IMG/VR virus record: IMGVR_UViG_3300032955_000004
Coordinates: 1-46,519 of that record
Strand: one strand, 5' to 3'
DNA: 46,519 nt
Source: a virus
Shown: positions 39,008 to 45,762 of the stretch, in pieces
Numbering within the stretch: position 1 is the stretch's first letter
Layout of the letters: each line of letters begins with the position of its first letter
Translations under genes and position numbers: made by a program
Notes under the pieces: generated by a model
The model's input: only the letters and a program-made list of their open reading frames with translations
What the model was told of the DNA's origin: nothing
Databases searched by the model: none

Positions 39008-41071
39008 ATGCCCGATCCAGCTCAGGCTGCAGTGGTTCCAATGGCAACTCCGGATGCGCAAGCACTGGCGGCGAAGTATGGGGCGACTGTAGCTCCAGCA
39101 GCCGCAACTCCCGACGCCCAGGCACTCGCCGCAAAGTATGGCGCGACGGTGACGCCCTCGCAGCCCACCGGTCCCAATGTCTCTCCGGACGCTTCCGACG
39201 ACGATGTCATTCGCTCCGCTGGCTTCGATCCGGCGCTGGTGAAGCAGTCCGCGCGTTACCAGGCCATGGTCAAACAGGACGGCTCGATCGGGCAGCACCT
39301 GAAAAACGATCCCTCCGGCGGATTCAAGATCGAGGGCTGGACGAATCGCAACCAGTTTACCGGCGCACTCTCCGATGTGGAGCATGGGCTGGAACTTCCC
39401 CTTGCGGGTCTGGCGCAACTGGCGCGGCATGGCCTCAACAAGCTGGGCCTGGTTTCCGATGCAGACATGGCCTATAGCGACATGATGGCCCGCATACACA
39501 ACCAGGACTACTTACAGAACGTGCGCGAGGGAAAAGCCAGTCCCACGGTGATCCAATTGGGGAGCATGCTTTTCCCGATGCCTGGTGGAAACACGGTGAA
39601 GAGCCTCGGTGGCGGCATCATCGAAGGTGCTCTCCGTGGCACTGTGGCAGGCGTCTCCAATCCGGTTCTGAGCGGGCCGCCCTCGGAGTTCGGAGCGGAA
39701 AAGCTGAAACAGGGCGCAGAGGGCGCCGTGATCGGCGGCCTGTTGGGCACGTTGGGAAAAACCACCCGCGCCGCGAAACAATTCACCGAGACTTCTTTGC
39801 CCGAAACGGCGGTAGCCGAGACCGCCGGCAAGCTGCAATCGACCATGGAGAACACTCCCTGGGGACACCTCATCGACATTCAACAACTGGCGGAAGAAGG
39901 AGGGGAGCGCGCCGGCGCCGCGCGTCAGGTGTTGGAACAGATTCAGCATGCCGACACACCCCTGCGCATCGCCCAGGCGAGCGCAAACGTGCAGCGGGTC
40001 AGGGCGGAGCAGCTCTCCGATCAGCTCTACCATGACGTCGAAGAAACCATCCGCAAGTACAACGTCGGCAATGCGCCCCTGGCAAGCACCGCCACCGCAT
40101 TGCGAACCGCCGAAGCCAACGCGGCCCTGGGCCTGAAAGATCCCGGGCTGAATTCGACGCTCAAGGAAGTACGGCGTATTATCACCCCGGAAAGTCGGCC
40201 GGCCCCGGGGCCGAGCGGCCTGGTGGATGCCGGTGGAAGACCGATTCAAGCGTCGCGGCCGCCAGCCGGCCCTCCCTCCGCGCCGTATGACGAGGCCCGC
40301 AAACTTTCCTCGCAAATCGAGGAAATCATCCGCAATAAGAAAACCGCAGAAAATGCCCTGGTGGGCGATCGGGCTCTGCCGTTATTGCAGCGGCTGAAAA
40401 ATGCCATCGATCAGGATCTCTATGCCTTCACCCAAAAACAGAACATTCCGGAGTTGCGGGCGGCGGCGAAGATGGCGGACGATTTCTACCGCGATGCAGT
40501 AGTTCCGTACAAGGACATCAACATTGCGCGGCAGGTTTCGAACGATGAGACCGACCGGATCTTCCAGACCTTCCTCCAGAAAGGTGGCCGCGATCGCGCG
40601 CAAAAGTTCTACAACGCGCTTGATCCCAAAGGGCGAGCGGCGGTGCAGTACCAACTCGTGGCGGACGCGATGAATAAAGCCACCGATCCGGTGAAGGGTT
40701 TTAACTCGGGTAAATTCGTGCGGGCCATGGATGGACTGGGCGATGCTTACGGCGTATTTTTCGAGGGGAGCGACAAAATGGCCGTGGATGGCATGCGCAA
40801 TTTGGTTTTACATGCGGCGAAAGTAGAGGCGAACCCGGCCGGAGCATTCGGGCCGACAAAAGGCTTGGCGATTACGGCGCTGCCGCGTTCCGACAAAGTT
40901 TTGAGTTACATAATGCAGCAGCCTTTCGGCCGCAGGTTTCTGTATGCAGCCAGCTCGTTGAAACCCGGAACGCCAGCCATGCAAAAGGTGTTGGGACAGG
41001 CGGAGGCGGCGGCAGCCAGGTGGGCGGTCACGTCTACCAGCGGCGAGCAACAACCATCGCCGCGGCCTTGA
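39008..41071 (+). CDS. Large internal virion protein with N-terminal repeat, 687 aa
   Basis: ATG 39008 follows the previous stop. Residues about 13-50 contain a 20-residue repeat (ATPDAQALAAKYGATVAP and ATPDAQALAAKYGATVTP). Then comes a mixed region with Gly-rich membrane-seeking stretches (GGGIIEGALRGTVAGVS, AVIGGLLGTLGKTTRAAK) and long helices (EEGGERAGAARQVLEQIQHA, NAALGLKDPGLNSTLKEVRR). Such amphipathic Gly-rich segments suit an ejection protein that inserts in the host envelope. It is the last gene of the long tail block. Confidence 0.6.
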   Translation: MPDPAQAAVVPMATPDAQALAAKYGATVAPAAATPDAQALAAKYGATVTPSQPTGPNVSPDASDDDVIRSAGFDPALVKQSARYQAMVKQDGSIGQHLKNDPSGGFKIEGWTNRNQFTGALSDVEHGLELPLAGLAQLARHGLNKLGLVSDADMAYSDMMARIHNQDYLQNVREGKASPTVIQLGSMLFPMPGGNTVKSLGGGIIEGALRGTVAGVSNPVLSGPPSEFGAEKLKQGAEGAVIGGLLGTLGKTTRAAKQFTETSLPETAVAETAGKLQSTMENTPWGHLIDIQQLAEEGGERAGAARQVLEQIQHADTPLRIAQASANVQRVRAEQLSDQLYHDVEETIRKYNVGNAPLASTATALRTAEANAALGLKDPGLNSTLKEVRRIITPESRPAPGPSGLVDAGGRPIQASRPPAGPPSAPYDEARKLSSQIEEIIRNKKTAENALVGDRALPLLQRLKNAIDQDLYAFTQKQNIPELRAAAKMADDFYRDAVVPYKDINIARQVSNDETDRIFQTFLQKGGRDRAQKFYNALDPKGRAAVQYQLVADAMNKATDPVKGFNSGKFVRAMDGLGDAYGVFFEGSDKMAVDGMRNLVLHAAKVEANPAGAFGPTKGLAITALPRSDKVLSYIMQQPFGRRFLYAASSLKPGTPAMQKVLGQAEAAAARWAVTSTSGEQQPSPRP

Positions 41072-41228
41072 TCACAAAATTGAGAACATCCTGTTTGGCC
41101 TGAGCCACTTCCTCCTCGGGCGTCAGGACTGGCGGCTGATTTGACAGGCGCAGCCGCGTTCTGACGGCCGAGAACACGCACCGCGCAAAGAGGAGCGGGC
41201 TTCGGAAGATCTCGCGCAGGAGTTCCAC
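41034..41228 (-). CDS. Small leftward hypothetical protein, 64 aa
   Basis: A GTG at 41228 starts a helical protein (MELLREIFRSPLLFARCVFS then AVRTRLRLSNQPPVLTPEEE) with a hydrophobic C-terminal helix (VLNFVIKAAAMVVARRW). It is convergent with, and overlaps by 38 bases, the end of the ejection gene. AGGGG lies 14 bases upstream, too far for a good ribosome site. Possibly real, like the two other reverse-strand genes in the late region. Otherwise 41072-41309 shows no gene. Confidence 0.45.
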   Translation of the reverse strand: MELLREIFRSPLLFARCVFSAVRTRLRLSNQPPVLTPEEEVAQAKQDVLNFVIKAAAMVVARRW

Positions 41229-41309
41229 GCCCCGATACTACCCCTGATCGCCCTCGAAAGAAATCCCCAAAAGGCCCTAAAAGTACCGTGACGGCCATGG
41301 GTATCTGCT

Positions 41310-41316
41310 GGCGATA
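41310..41316 (+). promoter_or_regulatory. GGCGATA promoter candidate before the phosphatase/holin module
   Basis: GGCGATA, then AACCGGGCAGAA, then ATG 41329 (12 bases). With a +1 seven to eight bases downstream the mRNA would have a leader of four to five bases. Confidence 0.5.
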
Positions 41317-41328
41317 AACCGGGCAGAA

Positions 41329-41550
41329 ATGGTCACCGTCGCGATTCACCTCAAACACTGTGTGGAGTGCGGTTCCCCGGGCCTCTACCGGCTCTCGGAA
41401 ATCGAAGCTCTGGTGGGGACGGGAAGGCTGTACCTGAAGGGCACGTCGCAGGAACGATACGTGGATTGCCGCGACCGGGCGGAGGCGGATTTACTGGCGC
41501 TGAACCTGAATCTGATGGACGGAGTGCAGGCGAGAATATGCGGCGGGTAA
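41329..41550 (+). CDS. Small Cys-containing protein, 73 aa
   Basis: MVTVAIHLKHCVECGSPGLY has a CVECG knuckle; DCRDRAEAD and ARICGG give further cysteines, so a small zinc-stabilised beta fold is likely. It is the first gene after the GGCGATA copy and overlaps the phosphatase gene by 13 bases. Function unknown. Confidence 0.6.
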   Translation: MVTVAIHLKHCVECGSPGLYRLSEIEALVGTGRLYLKGTSQERYVDCRDRAEADLLALNLNLMDGVQARICGG

Positions 41551-42167
41551 CCGGTTCTGTAGATCTTCCCCTCACCAGGCGAGGTGAAACACAAGCCCGT
41601 GTCCTCGGACTGCGGAGCCGCGAGCACAAGCTGATGGTATTCGCGGCACCCAATACCCGGTCGATGGAGACAGCCAGGCGGGTCACTTCGAAGCCCCACA
41701 CGGCGCCATGGCTCAAACCTTGGGCCATGGGAGAGCACGAAGGCAAAGACCTCGCGTCGGAGCGGCCGAAGATCAACGAACGGATTGTGAAGCGGCCGGA
41801 CGAATCGCCGGGTGTCTCGCCGCACTCGGGGATCGAGGGCGAGAGCTTCAACCAGGCCCGCAAGCGGATCATCGGCGGAGTCCAGCGGCAGCAATCGGCG
41901 ATTGGCCCGAAAGACAAAATCCTGAACATCAGCTCGGGCCGGGTGCTTCACATCGTACACGCCTGGGCGGCCAATGGCAGGCCGGAAGACGGGTCAATCG
42001 ACAAACACGAGATCACGCAGGAGCGCGGGGAATTTTCAAAGCCTGGTCAGCTTTTCCATCTGGAGCCGGGAGGATTGCGGCCCGTGCGCCAGGTCGAAAA
42101 GCCGGGGCAGTATTTCGCGCAGCATGGCGAGACGGAATGGAACTCGCCGGCGGAGGGTGCCAAATGA
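41538..42167 (+). CDS. Circularly permuted histidine phosphatase superfamily protein, 209 aa
   Basis: The motifs of the histidine (phosphoglycerate-mutase-like) phosphatases are all present but in rotated order. The N-terminus begins with DLPLTRRGETQARVLG, normally the second element, then VFAAPNTRSMETARRV with the catalytic Arg 41, MGEHEG with Glu 66, GESFNQARKR, and VLHIVHAW with the second His near 141. The first element, which carries the phosphorylated His, comes last: YFAQHGETEWN (His 196, Gln replacing the usual Arg). ATG 41538 is inside the previous gene; a start further upstream would not add an RHG motif. Substrate unknown. Confidence 0.8.
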   Translation: MRRVTGSVDLPLTRRGETQARVLGLRSREHKLMVFAAPNTRSMETARRVTSKPHTAPWLKPWAMGEHEGKDLASERPKINERIVKRPDESPGVSPHSGIEGESFNQARKRIIGGVQRQQSAIGPKDKILNISSGRVLHIVHAWAANGRPEDGSIDKHEITQERGEFSKPGQLFHLEPGGLRPVRQVEKPGQYFAQHGETEWNSPAEGAK

Positions 42168-42394
42168 CGGAGGAGATGGCAGCCCTGTCGCGCGAGGTGG
42201 GCGAAACCAAGGTCATGGTGACGCAAATGCACAAGCTGCTGTTCGGGAACGGGCAGCCGGGCCGGTGCGGGGTGCATGCGCAGCGGATCGCGCGATTAGA
42301 AATATGGCGGGCCTGGCTGGCGGGCGCGGTAGCGGTCCTGAGCGTGCTGCTGGCGACCGCCACCACGATTGCTGCGGCTCTGTTGCGGCGCTAG
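42164..42394 (+). CDS. Holin-like membrane protein with coiled coil, 76 aa
   Basis: ATG 42164 overlaps the phosphatase stop. An N-terminal helix (EEMAALSREVGETKVMVTQM) is followed by a linker and one C-terminal membrane segment (LAGAVAVLSVLLATATTIAA) with a basic end (LLRR). This resembles XhlA-like or small holin-associated proteins. It closes the rightward module. No endolysin accompanies it. Confidence 0.6.
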   Translation: MTEEMAALSREVGETKVMVTQMHKLLFGNGQPGRCGVHAQRIARLEIWRAWLAGAVAVLSVLLATATTIAAALLRR

Positions 42395-42415
42395 GTTCGG
42401 GGTTACGATTGGCGC

Positions 42416-42595
42416 ATGGAAGCCCCGCTCATACTCGCTGACCGTTTGATGCAGGTGATTCGCGAATCGGGCCTGAACAAAAGCCAAGTGAGCGCTGCGC
42501 TCGAAATTTCGCGGAGCCTCATCCTCGCCGCGGACGATCTCCCGGCGACGCCTTTTCCCCGCTCGCCGGCGGCAGCCGTGTCGGAAGAGTCATGA
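42416..42595 (+). CDS. Small HTH-like protein, 59 aa
   Basis: The frame from ATG 42416 (MEAPLILADRLMQVIRESGL then NKSQVSAALEISRSLILAAD) has the helix spacing of a short Cro/XRE-type HTH, with a Pro-rich tail. It overlaps the leftward 62-residue gene by 77 bases at the 3' end. No strong Shine-Dalgarno sequence is present. Candidate regulator, weak. Confidence 0.4.
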   Translation: MEAPLILADRLMQVIRESGLNKSQVSAALEISRSLILAADDLPATPFPRSPAAAVSEES

Positions 42596-42707
42596 GGGTT
42601 TGGTTGATCGCACTGGTTTGCTTCACCAGGGTATCGAGCCCGGCAACGATCTGCCCCAAACGTTCCTCGATTTTACTCAGGGCAGCGTAAACCTGCTTGT
42701 CTTCCAT
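42519..42707 (-). CDS. Small coiled-coil protein, 62 aa
   Basis: ATG 42707 has AAAAGGAGAA upstream. The sequence (MEDKQVYAALSKIEERLGQI then VAGLDTLVKQTSAINQTLMT) is a heptad-like helix, with a Pro/Arg-rich tail. It is the last gene of the leftward operon 43828-42519. Function unknown. Confidence 0.6.
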   Translation of the reverse strand: MEDKQVYAALSKIEERLGQIVAGLDTLVKQTSAINQTLMTLPTRLPPASGEKASPGDRPRRG

Positions 42708-42867
42708 TTGGAAATTCTCCTTTTTCAGGCAGCCGGGCATCGATGTTCGTGGCGACACTGGATAGGAAGCCGAGCCGCTGGTCGATCAGATCCAGGCGGC
42801 GGATCACTTCCGAACGGAAGTCCAGCAGATAGTTGTCAATGTTGTCGAAACGCTGGTCGATGGTCAT
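42673..42867 (-). CDS. Small helical protein, 64 aa
   Basis: ATG 42867 overlaps the preceding stop. MTIDQRFDNIDNYLLDFRSE then VIRRLDLIDQRLGFLSSVAT is an amphipathic coiled coil similar in style to the neighbouring 62-residue protein; the last 15 residues overlap that gene in another frame. Unknown function. Confidence 0.55.
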   Translation of the reverse strand: MTIDQRFDNIDNYLLDFRSEVIRRLDLIDQRLGFLSSVATNIDARLPEKGEFPNGRQAGLRCPE

Positions 42868-42995
42868 TCGTGATGCTCCAGTTCATGTTCGGCTTGCATG
42901 TCCCGCATGCGTTCGGTCAGGCGCTCTTCGGCTGCCTGGACCGCGGTTTGGACCGTCGCCGCGATCCACTGCTTGTCTTCGTCTGTGAGACTCAC
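42864..42995 (-). CDS. Small helical protein, 43 aa
   Basis: GTG 42995 overlaps the previous stop in a GTGA junction, and its own TGA overlaps the next ATG. The product (MSLTDEDKQWIAATVQTAVQ then AAEERLTERMRDMQAEHELE) is one charged helix ending in HH. Overlaps at both ends support translation. Not recognised. Confidence 0.6.
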   Translation of the reverse strand: MSLTDEDKQWIAATVQTAVQAAEERLTERMRDMQAEHELEHHE

Positions 42996-43498
42996 GGCTT
43001 CCGTGCCCCCATCTCGAAGAGAATTTGCTGCCCGTGCTTTTCGACCAGTTCCGCGAGGGTAACTTTGCGCGAATGGGGAGCGTACTTGCGCATGAACCTG
43101 ATGGCCTTGTCGAGTTCCTTAATGCGCCGGGTTTTTCGCTCCACGAGAATTTTTCGGTAGGCCACAAGCTGAGGCAGTGTGGCGTTCCGGAGAACGATTC
43201 TTTCAGGCTGATGGGTTTTGGGGTGCGGCACGCCGATCACCCGAGGCAGCTTGATGCCGGGAATGGGTAATTGGTTTTCAACCAGCGGACCGGTGCGCGC
43301 TTTTTGAACCTTCCAGAAGATGTGCTGGACCATGATGTGTCGCGTTAGGGGGCGTAGGGTGCGGCCTTCGGCATCGAAGATTCGATTCGCTATGCTGAGG
43401 TCGGATTCCTCGGGGCGGGCGATGGTGAGCGCATGCCTGACGATCAGCCCCAGTTGCGCTTCCATCTCGCGCAGTGAACGGCGTGGAGCATGTTCCAT
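42992..43498 (-). CDS. Basic hypothetical protein, 168 aa
   Basis: ATG 43498 begins MEHAPRRSLREMEAQLGLIV. The protein is basic (pattern RPLTRHIMVQHIFWKVQKAR, RKTRRIKELDKAIRFMRKYA) and mostly helical, which suggests nucleic-acid binding. No recognised motif. A 150-base gap with a hairpin (43536-43558, CCCC and TGAAA paired with TTTCA and GGGG) separates it from the zinc-ribbon gene upstream. Confidence 0.6.
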   Translation of the reverse strand: MEHAPRRSLREMEAQLGLIVRHALTIARPEESDLSIANRIFDAEGRTLRPLTRHIMVQHIFWKVQKARTGPLVENQLPIPGIKLPRVIGVPHPKTHQPERIVLRNATLPQLVAYRKILVERKTRRIKELDKAIRFMRKYAPHSRKVTLAELVEKHGQQILFEMGARKP

Positions 43499-43535
43499 TT
43501 CAAAACTCTCTGCTGCTTTCCTTCGCCTTCCGAAT

Positions 43536-43558
43536 CCCCGTGAAATATTTTTCAGGGG
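43536..43558. repeat. Intercistronic hairpin
   Basis: CCCC-G-TGAAA-TATT-TTTCA-GGGG forms a nine-pair stem with one bulged G. It lies in the 150-base gap 43499-43648 between the zinc-ribbon gene and the 168-residue gene. No T-run follows in the leftward direction, so partial termination or mRNA processing is possible. I see no other feature in this gap. Confidence 0.5.
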
Positions 43559-43648
43559 AACTACCTAAACGCCTCTATCTCCAACGCGCCCTGAAAGCGG
43601 TTCGCTAAAATTTCGCCTTCGCGAAGTGTGACCGCTGAGCCGCACTTT

Positions 43649-43828
43649 TTACTTCTTCTTCGCCTTCGCGGGCCGTCCCCGGATTAACCTGCCCGCTGGA
43701 ATGTCCCAGTTCGTCTCGTGACAATTGGCGCACGCTTTTGGTCGACCTGGAATCCGCTTTATCCATTCGTGCCCGCAGCGGAGGCAGCGGCAAATCATGC
43801 TCTGCGGAATAGCCATAATTACTGCCAT
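43649..43828 (-). CDS. Zinc-ribbon DNA-binding-type protein, 59 aa
   Basis: The frame from ATG 43828 reads MAVIMAIPQSMICRCLRCGH, then EWIKRIPGRPKACANCHETN, then WDIPAGR. The CRC-x2-C...C-x2-C pattern with CGHEW and a Pro-Lys linker is a familiar zinc ribbon of phages and plasmids. It is the first gene of the leftward operon, divergent from the 43881 gene with only 52 bases between. It may autoregulate that gap. Confidence 0.7.
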   Translation of the reverse strand: MAVIMAIPQSMICRCLRCGHEWIKRIPGRPKACANCHETNWDIPAGRLIRGRPAKAKKK

Positions 43829-43829
43829 A

Positions 43830-43878
43830 ATACACCATTTTTCTATTGACTGTATCGGTCACACATCATACACTATTT
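43830..43878. promoter_or_regulatory. Sigma-70-type promoter with direct repeats in an AT-rich gap
   Basis: TTGACT (43846-43851), 17 bases, TACACT (43869-43874), then six bases to the ATG at 43881. Transcription would start at or next to the A of ATG, giving a leaderless mRNA for the rightward operon. ATACACCATTT (43830) and ATACACTATTT (43868) are direct repeats 38 bases apart, the second overlapping the -10 box, so they could be operator half-sites. This gap is markedly richer in A/T than its surroundings. Confidence 0.7.
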
Positions 43879-43880
43879 AC

Positions 43881-44264
43881 ATGGATCGCTACTACTCACC
43901 AGTCACCGACCGGAACGAAGACGGCTCCTACTCGGTGGCTGTCCAATACTGCGAAAACTGCGGCACCACAGGTTCTTTCGATTCGATCTTGACGGATGAC
44001 GGGGAACAGTTGCTGCTCTGCGACGACTGCATAGACGAGCAGCGGAGGCTGGAAGCCCAGGCCTGCGAGCTGGCAGCCAAGCCAGGCTGCGAACTGCGCG
44101 GGCGGATTGTGCAGCATGCCGCCTCGGTAGGCCAGCTGGTCAATGGGCTGCGAGCTCACGACATGCAGTGCGCGGCGTGCGGCTGCCCGAAGCGCACGGT
44201 CGAGAACGACCGGCTCTGGCTGAACGCACCGGATGCCGTGTGCTGCGAAGGGAAGGTGGCATAA
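43881..44264 (+). CDS. Multi-cysteine zinc protein, 127 aa
   Basis: MDRYYSPVTDRNEDGSYSVA is followed by CENCGTTG and LLLCDDCIDE (first zinc site), a helical middle, and CAACGCPKR with a last Cys pair in AVCCEGK (second site). It heads the ERF operon. It has no Shine-Dalgarno sequence, as expected for the leaderless start. Role unknown; the partner genes suggest DNA metabolism. Confidence 0.7.
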   Translation: MDRYYSPVTDRNEDGSYSVAVQYCENCGTTGSFDSILTDDGEQLLLCDDCIDEQRRLEAQACELAAKPGCELRGRIVQHAASVGQLVNGLRAHDMQCAACGCPKRTVENDRLWLNAPDAVCCEGKVA

Positions 44265-44266
44265 CC

Positions 44267-45205
44267 ATGGCGACCGCATTAGCTCCCTCTCCCTACGAGC
44301 AACCGGCGGTGCCGGATGTCTACCGGTGCATCTGCCAGGTGGCCAAAGCACTCAGCCGGGATGGAATCTCCAAAGGCTCGCGCAACCAGCAGCAAGGCTA
44401 TTCCTTCCGGGGCATCGACGATATCTACAACGCCCTGTCGGCCCAGCTTGCCGTGGCGGATCTGTGCATCCTGCCGCGCATGGTCTCGCGGACCCAGGAA
44501 GAACGGACCACGGCCAAAGGCGGGGTGTTGTTTTACGTCACCGTGCAGGCGGAGTTCGATTTCGTGAGCGCCAAAGACGGCTCGCATCACACCGTGACGA
44601 TGTTCGGCGAAGCGATGGATACGGCCGACAAGGCGACCAACAAGGCCATGAGCGCAGCCTACAAGTACGCCTGTCTCCAGGTGTTCTGCATCCCGACCGA
44701 AGGCATGGCCAACGATGCGGACGCCACCACCCACGAGCCGGCGCCGAAACAGACGCCGGCGCAGAAGAAAGTGCTCGAGTCGAAGCTGGCCGCAATCCGC
44801 CAGCCCCAGCCGGTAGCGGCGATCGCCGAGCAGATCCCCGAACCGGAAAACGAAGACCGGGACTACACCTACGAGCCGATCGAGGACCAGGCGCCGGCGG
44901 AAGAGCCGGCCTCCGAACTCGAACAGGAATTGCACGACTCGATCGTGGCGGTGGAAGTGGCGAAACTCCAGGCCGGGACGAAGCGCCGCACTCCCGACAA
45001 ATTCAGCATGCTGAAAGCCTTCGGGGAGCTGAAAGCCCGCTACAAGGCGATCGACTACCTCAAGACCTATTACGCCTTTCTGGGGCTGTACGGTGTGCAG
45101 CACGCCAACGAATTCGAGGACACCGAGGAAGGGCGGGCGCAAGCCAGGTGCTGTTTCAAGGAAATGTCGATCGACGTGGCCAACCGGGAAGTGAAGGCCC
45201 GGTGA
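44267..45205 (+). CDS. erf: ERF-family single-strand annealing recombinase, 312 aa
   Basis: The N-terminal ERF domain (about residues 15-150) is clear: VYRCICQVAKALSRDGISKG, GYSFRGIDDIYNALSAQLAV, GGVLFYVTVQAEFDFVSAKD, FGEAMDTADKATNKAMSAAY and KYACLQVFCIPTEG. ERF anneals complementary single strands during phage recombination and genome circularisation. A Glu/Pro-rich acidic linker follows, then a C-terminal helical domain of unknown role. ATG 44267 comes two bases after the previous stop. Gam, encoded at 6883, could protect its substrate ends. Confidence 0.9.
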   Translation: MATALAPSPYEQPAVPDVYRCICQVAKALSRDGISKGSRNQQQGYSFRGIDDIYNALSAQLAVADLCILPRMVSRTQEERTTAKGGVLFYVTVQAEFDFVSAKDGSHHTVTMFGEAMDTADKATNKAMSAAYKYACLQVFCIPTEGMANDADATTHEPAPKQTPAQKKVLESKLAAIRQPQPVAAIAEQIPEPENEDRDYTYEPIEDQAPAEEPASELEQELHDSIVAVEVAKLQAGTKRRTPDKFSMLKAFGELKARYKAIDYLKTYYAFLGLYGVQHANEFEDTEEGRAQARCCFKEMSIDVANREVKAR

Positions 45206-45300
45206 TGTTCTACCGCGAGCTTACCTGGGGCGATCGTGTGGCCTATGCGATCGCCTTTGTCTTGCTGCTGGCCTGGATGTTCCTGGGAGATGCGAGATGA
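45205..45300 (+). CDS. Very small membrane protein, 31 aa
   Basis: A TGATG overlap with the ERF stop sets the start. The whole product is MFYRELTWGDRVAYAI then AFVLLLAWMFLGDAR, a single membrane-spanning helix. Its stop overlaps the next ATG (ATGA), so it is translated between two well-supported genes. Function unknown. Confidence 0.6.
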   Translation: MFYRELTWGDRVAYAIAFVLLLAWMFLGDAR

Positions 45301-45677
45301 GCCGCAGAGCCTGGGCAGAGATGCGCTGGCTGGTCAGAGCGGTTCACGGCAGAGACATCGGCCGGAAGCCTCCGGAGCGGGCGGCAATCGGTTATCGTGG
45401 GCCGGCGCGCAACGCCCGGTATCTCGCCTGGGTCCGCACGCTGCCATCGGCCGTAAGCGGCCTCGAGGGAAATTGCGAAGCGGCCCATACCGGTTCCGAC
45501 GGCGGCTGGGGACAGAAGGCCTCGGACTACACTGCGATTCCCTTAACCCCGGAGGAGCACCTGGAATATCACCGGCTCGGGAGAGAGCAGTTCGAATCGA
45601 AGTACGGCATCGATTGCGCGAAGGTGGTGAGATCTCTCAATCACTGCTGGTTCGCCTATTCGAAGCTGGTCAAGTAG
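45297..45677 (+). CDS. HNH-type nuclease (Ref/DUF968-like), 126 aa
   Basis: After a basic N-terminus the motif CEAAHTGSDGGWGQKASDYT then AIPLTPEEHLEYHRLGREQF shows the Cys-x2-AH-T-G...G-K-x-SD...PL...H...H-x-x-G arrangement of the Ref/DUF968 HNH nucleases, usually found beside recombination genes. It probably cuts DNA in the ERF pathway. It ends near a GGCGATA copy and a terminator. Confidence 0.75.
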   Translation: MSRRAWAEMRWLVRAVHGRDIGRKPPERAAIGYRGPARNARYLAWVRTLPSAVSGLEGNCEAAHTGSDGGWGQKASDYTAIPLTPEEHLEYHRLGREQFESKYGIDCAKVVRSLNHCWFAYSKLVK

Positions 45678-45694
45678 TCCCTCCTCGCGCGCGG

Positions 45695-45701
45695 GGCGAT
45701 A
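45695..45701 (+). promoter_or_regulatory. GGCGATA copy with no ORF behind it
   Basis: This copy lies 18 bases after the nuclease stop. A start point eight bases downstream would be G 45709, 54 bases before the end of the terminator T-run. Confidence 0.4.
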
Positions 45702-45708
45702 AGAGGTA

Positions 45709-45762
45709 GATCATAGTCGCTCTCCAGGAAAAGGGCCGGCCAGAGATGGTCGGCCCTTTTTT
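45709..45762 (+). ncRNA. Candidate 54-base small RNA
   Basis: If the GGCGATA copy acts as a -10 element, a transcript would run from 45709 to the T-run of the terminator: about 20 unpaired bases (beginning GATCATAGTCGCTCTCC) and a terminal stem-loop. No ORF lies in it. The decamer GCTCTCCAGG in its 5' part also occurs immediately before and into the GGCGATA at 22376. Purely a prediction. Confidence 0.3.
45729..45762. terminator. Bidirectional intrinsic terminator
   Basis: AAAAGGGCCGGCC (45729-45741), loop AGAGAT, GGTCGGCCC then TTTTTT (to 45762). The stem has nine pairs including one G-T. Flanking A and T runs allow termination from both sides. It separates the rightward ERF operon from leftward genes that end at 45763. 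Confidence 0.88.

Noticed and set aside
43605-43862. 85-residue leftward frame over the zinc-ribbon gene
   Set aside because: Another frame over the same DNA encodes a recognisable zinc ribbon, so this frame is a shadow.
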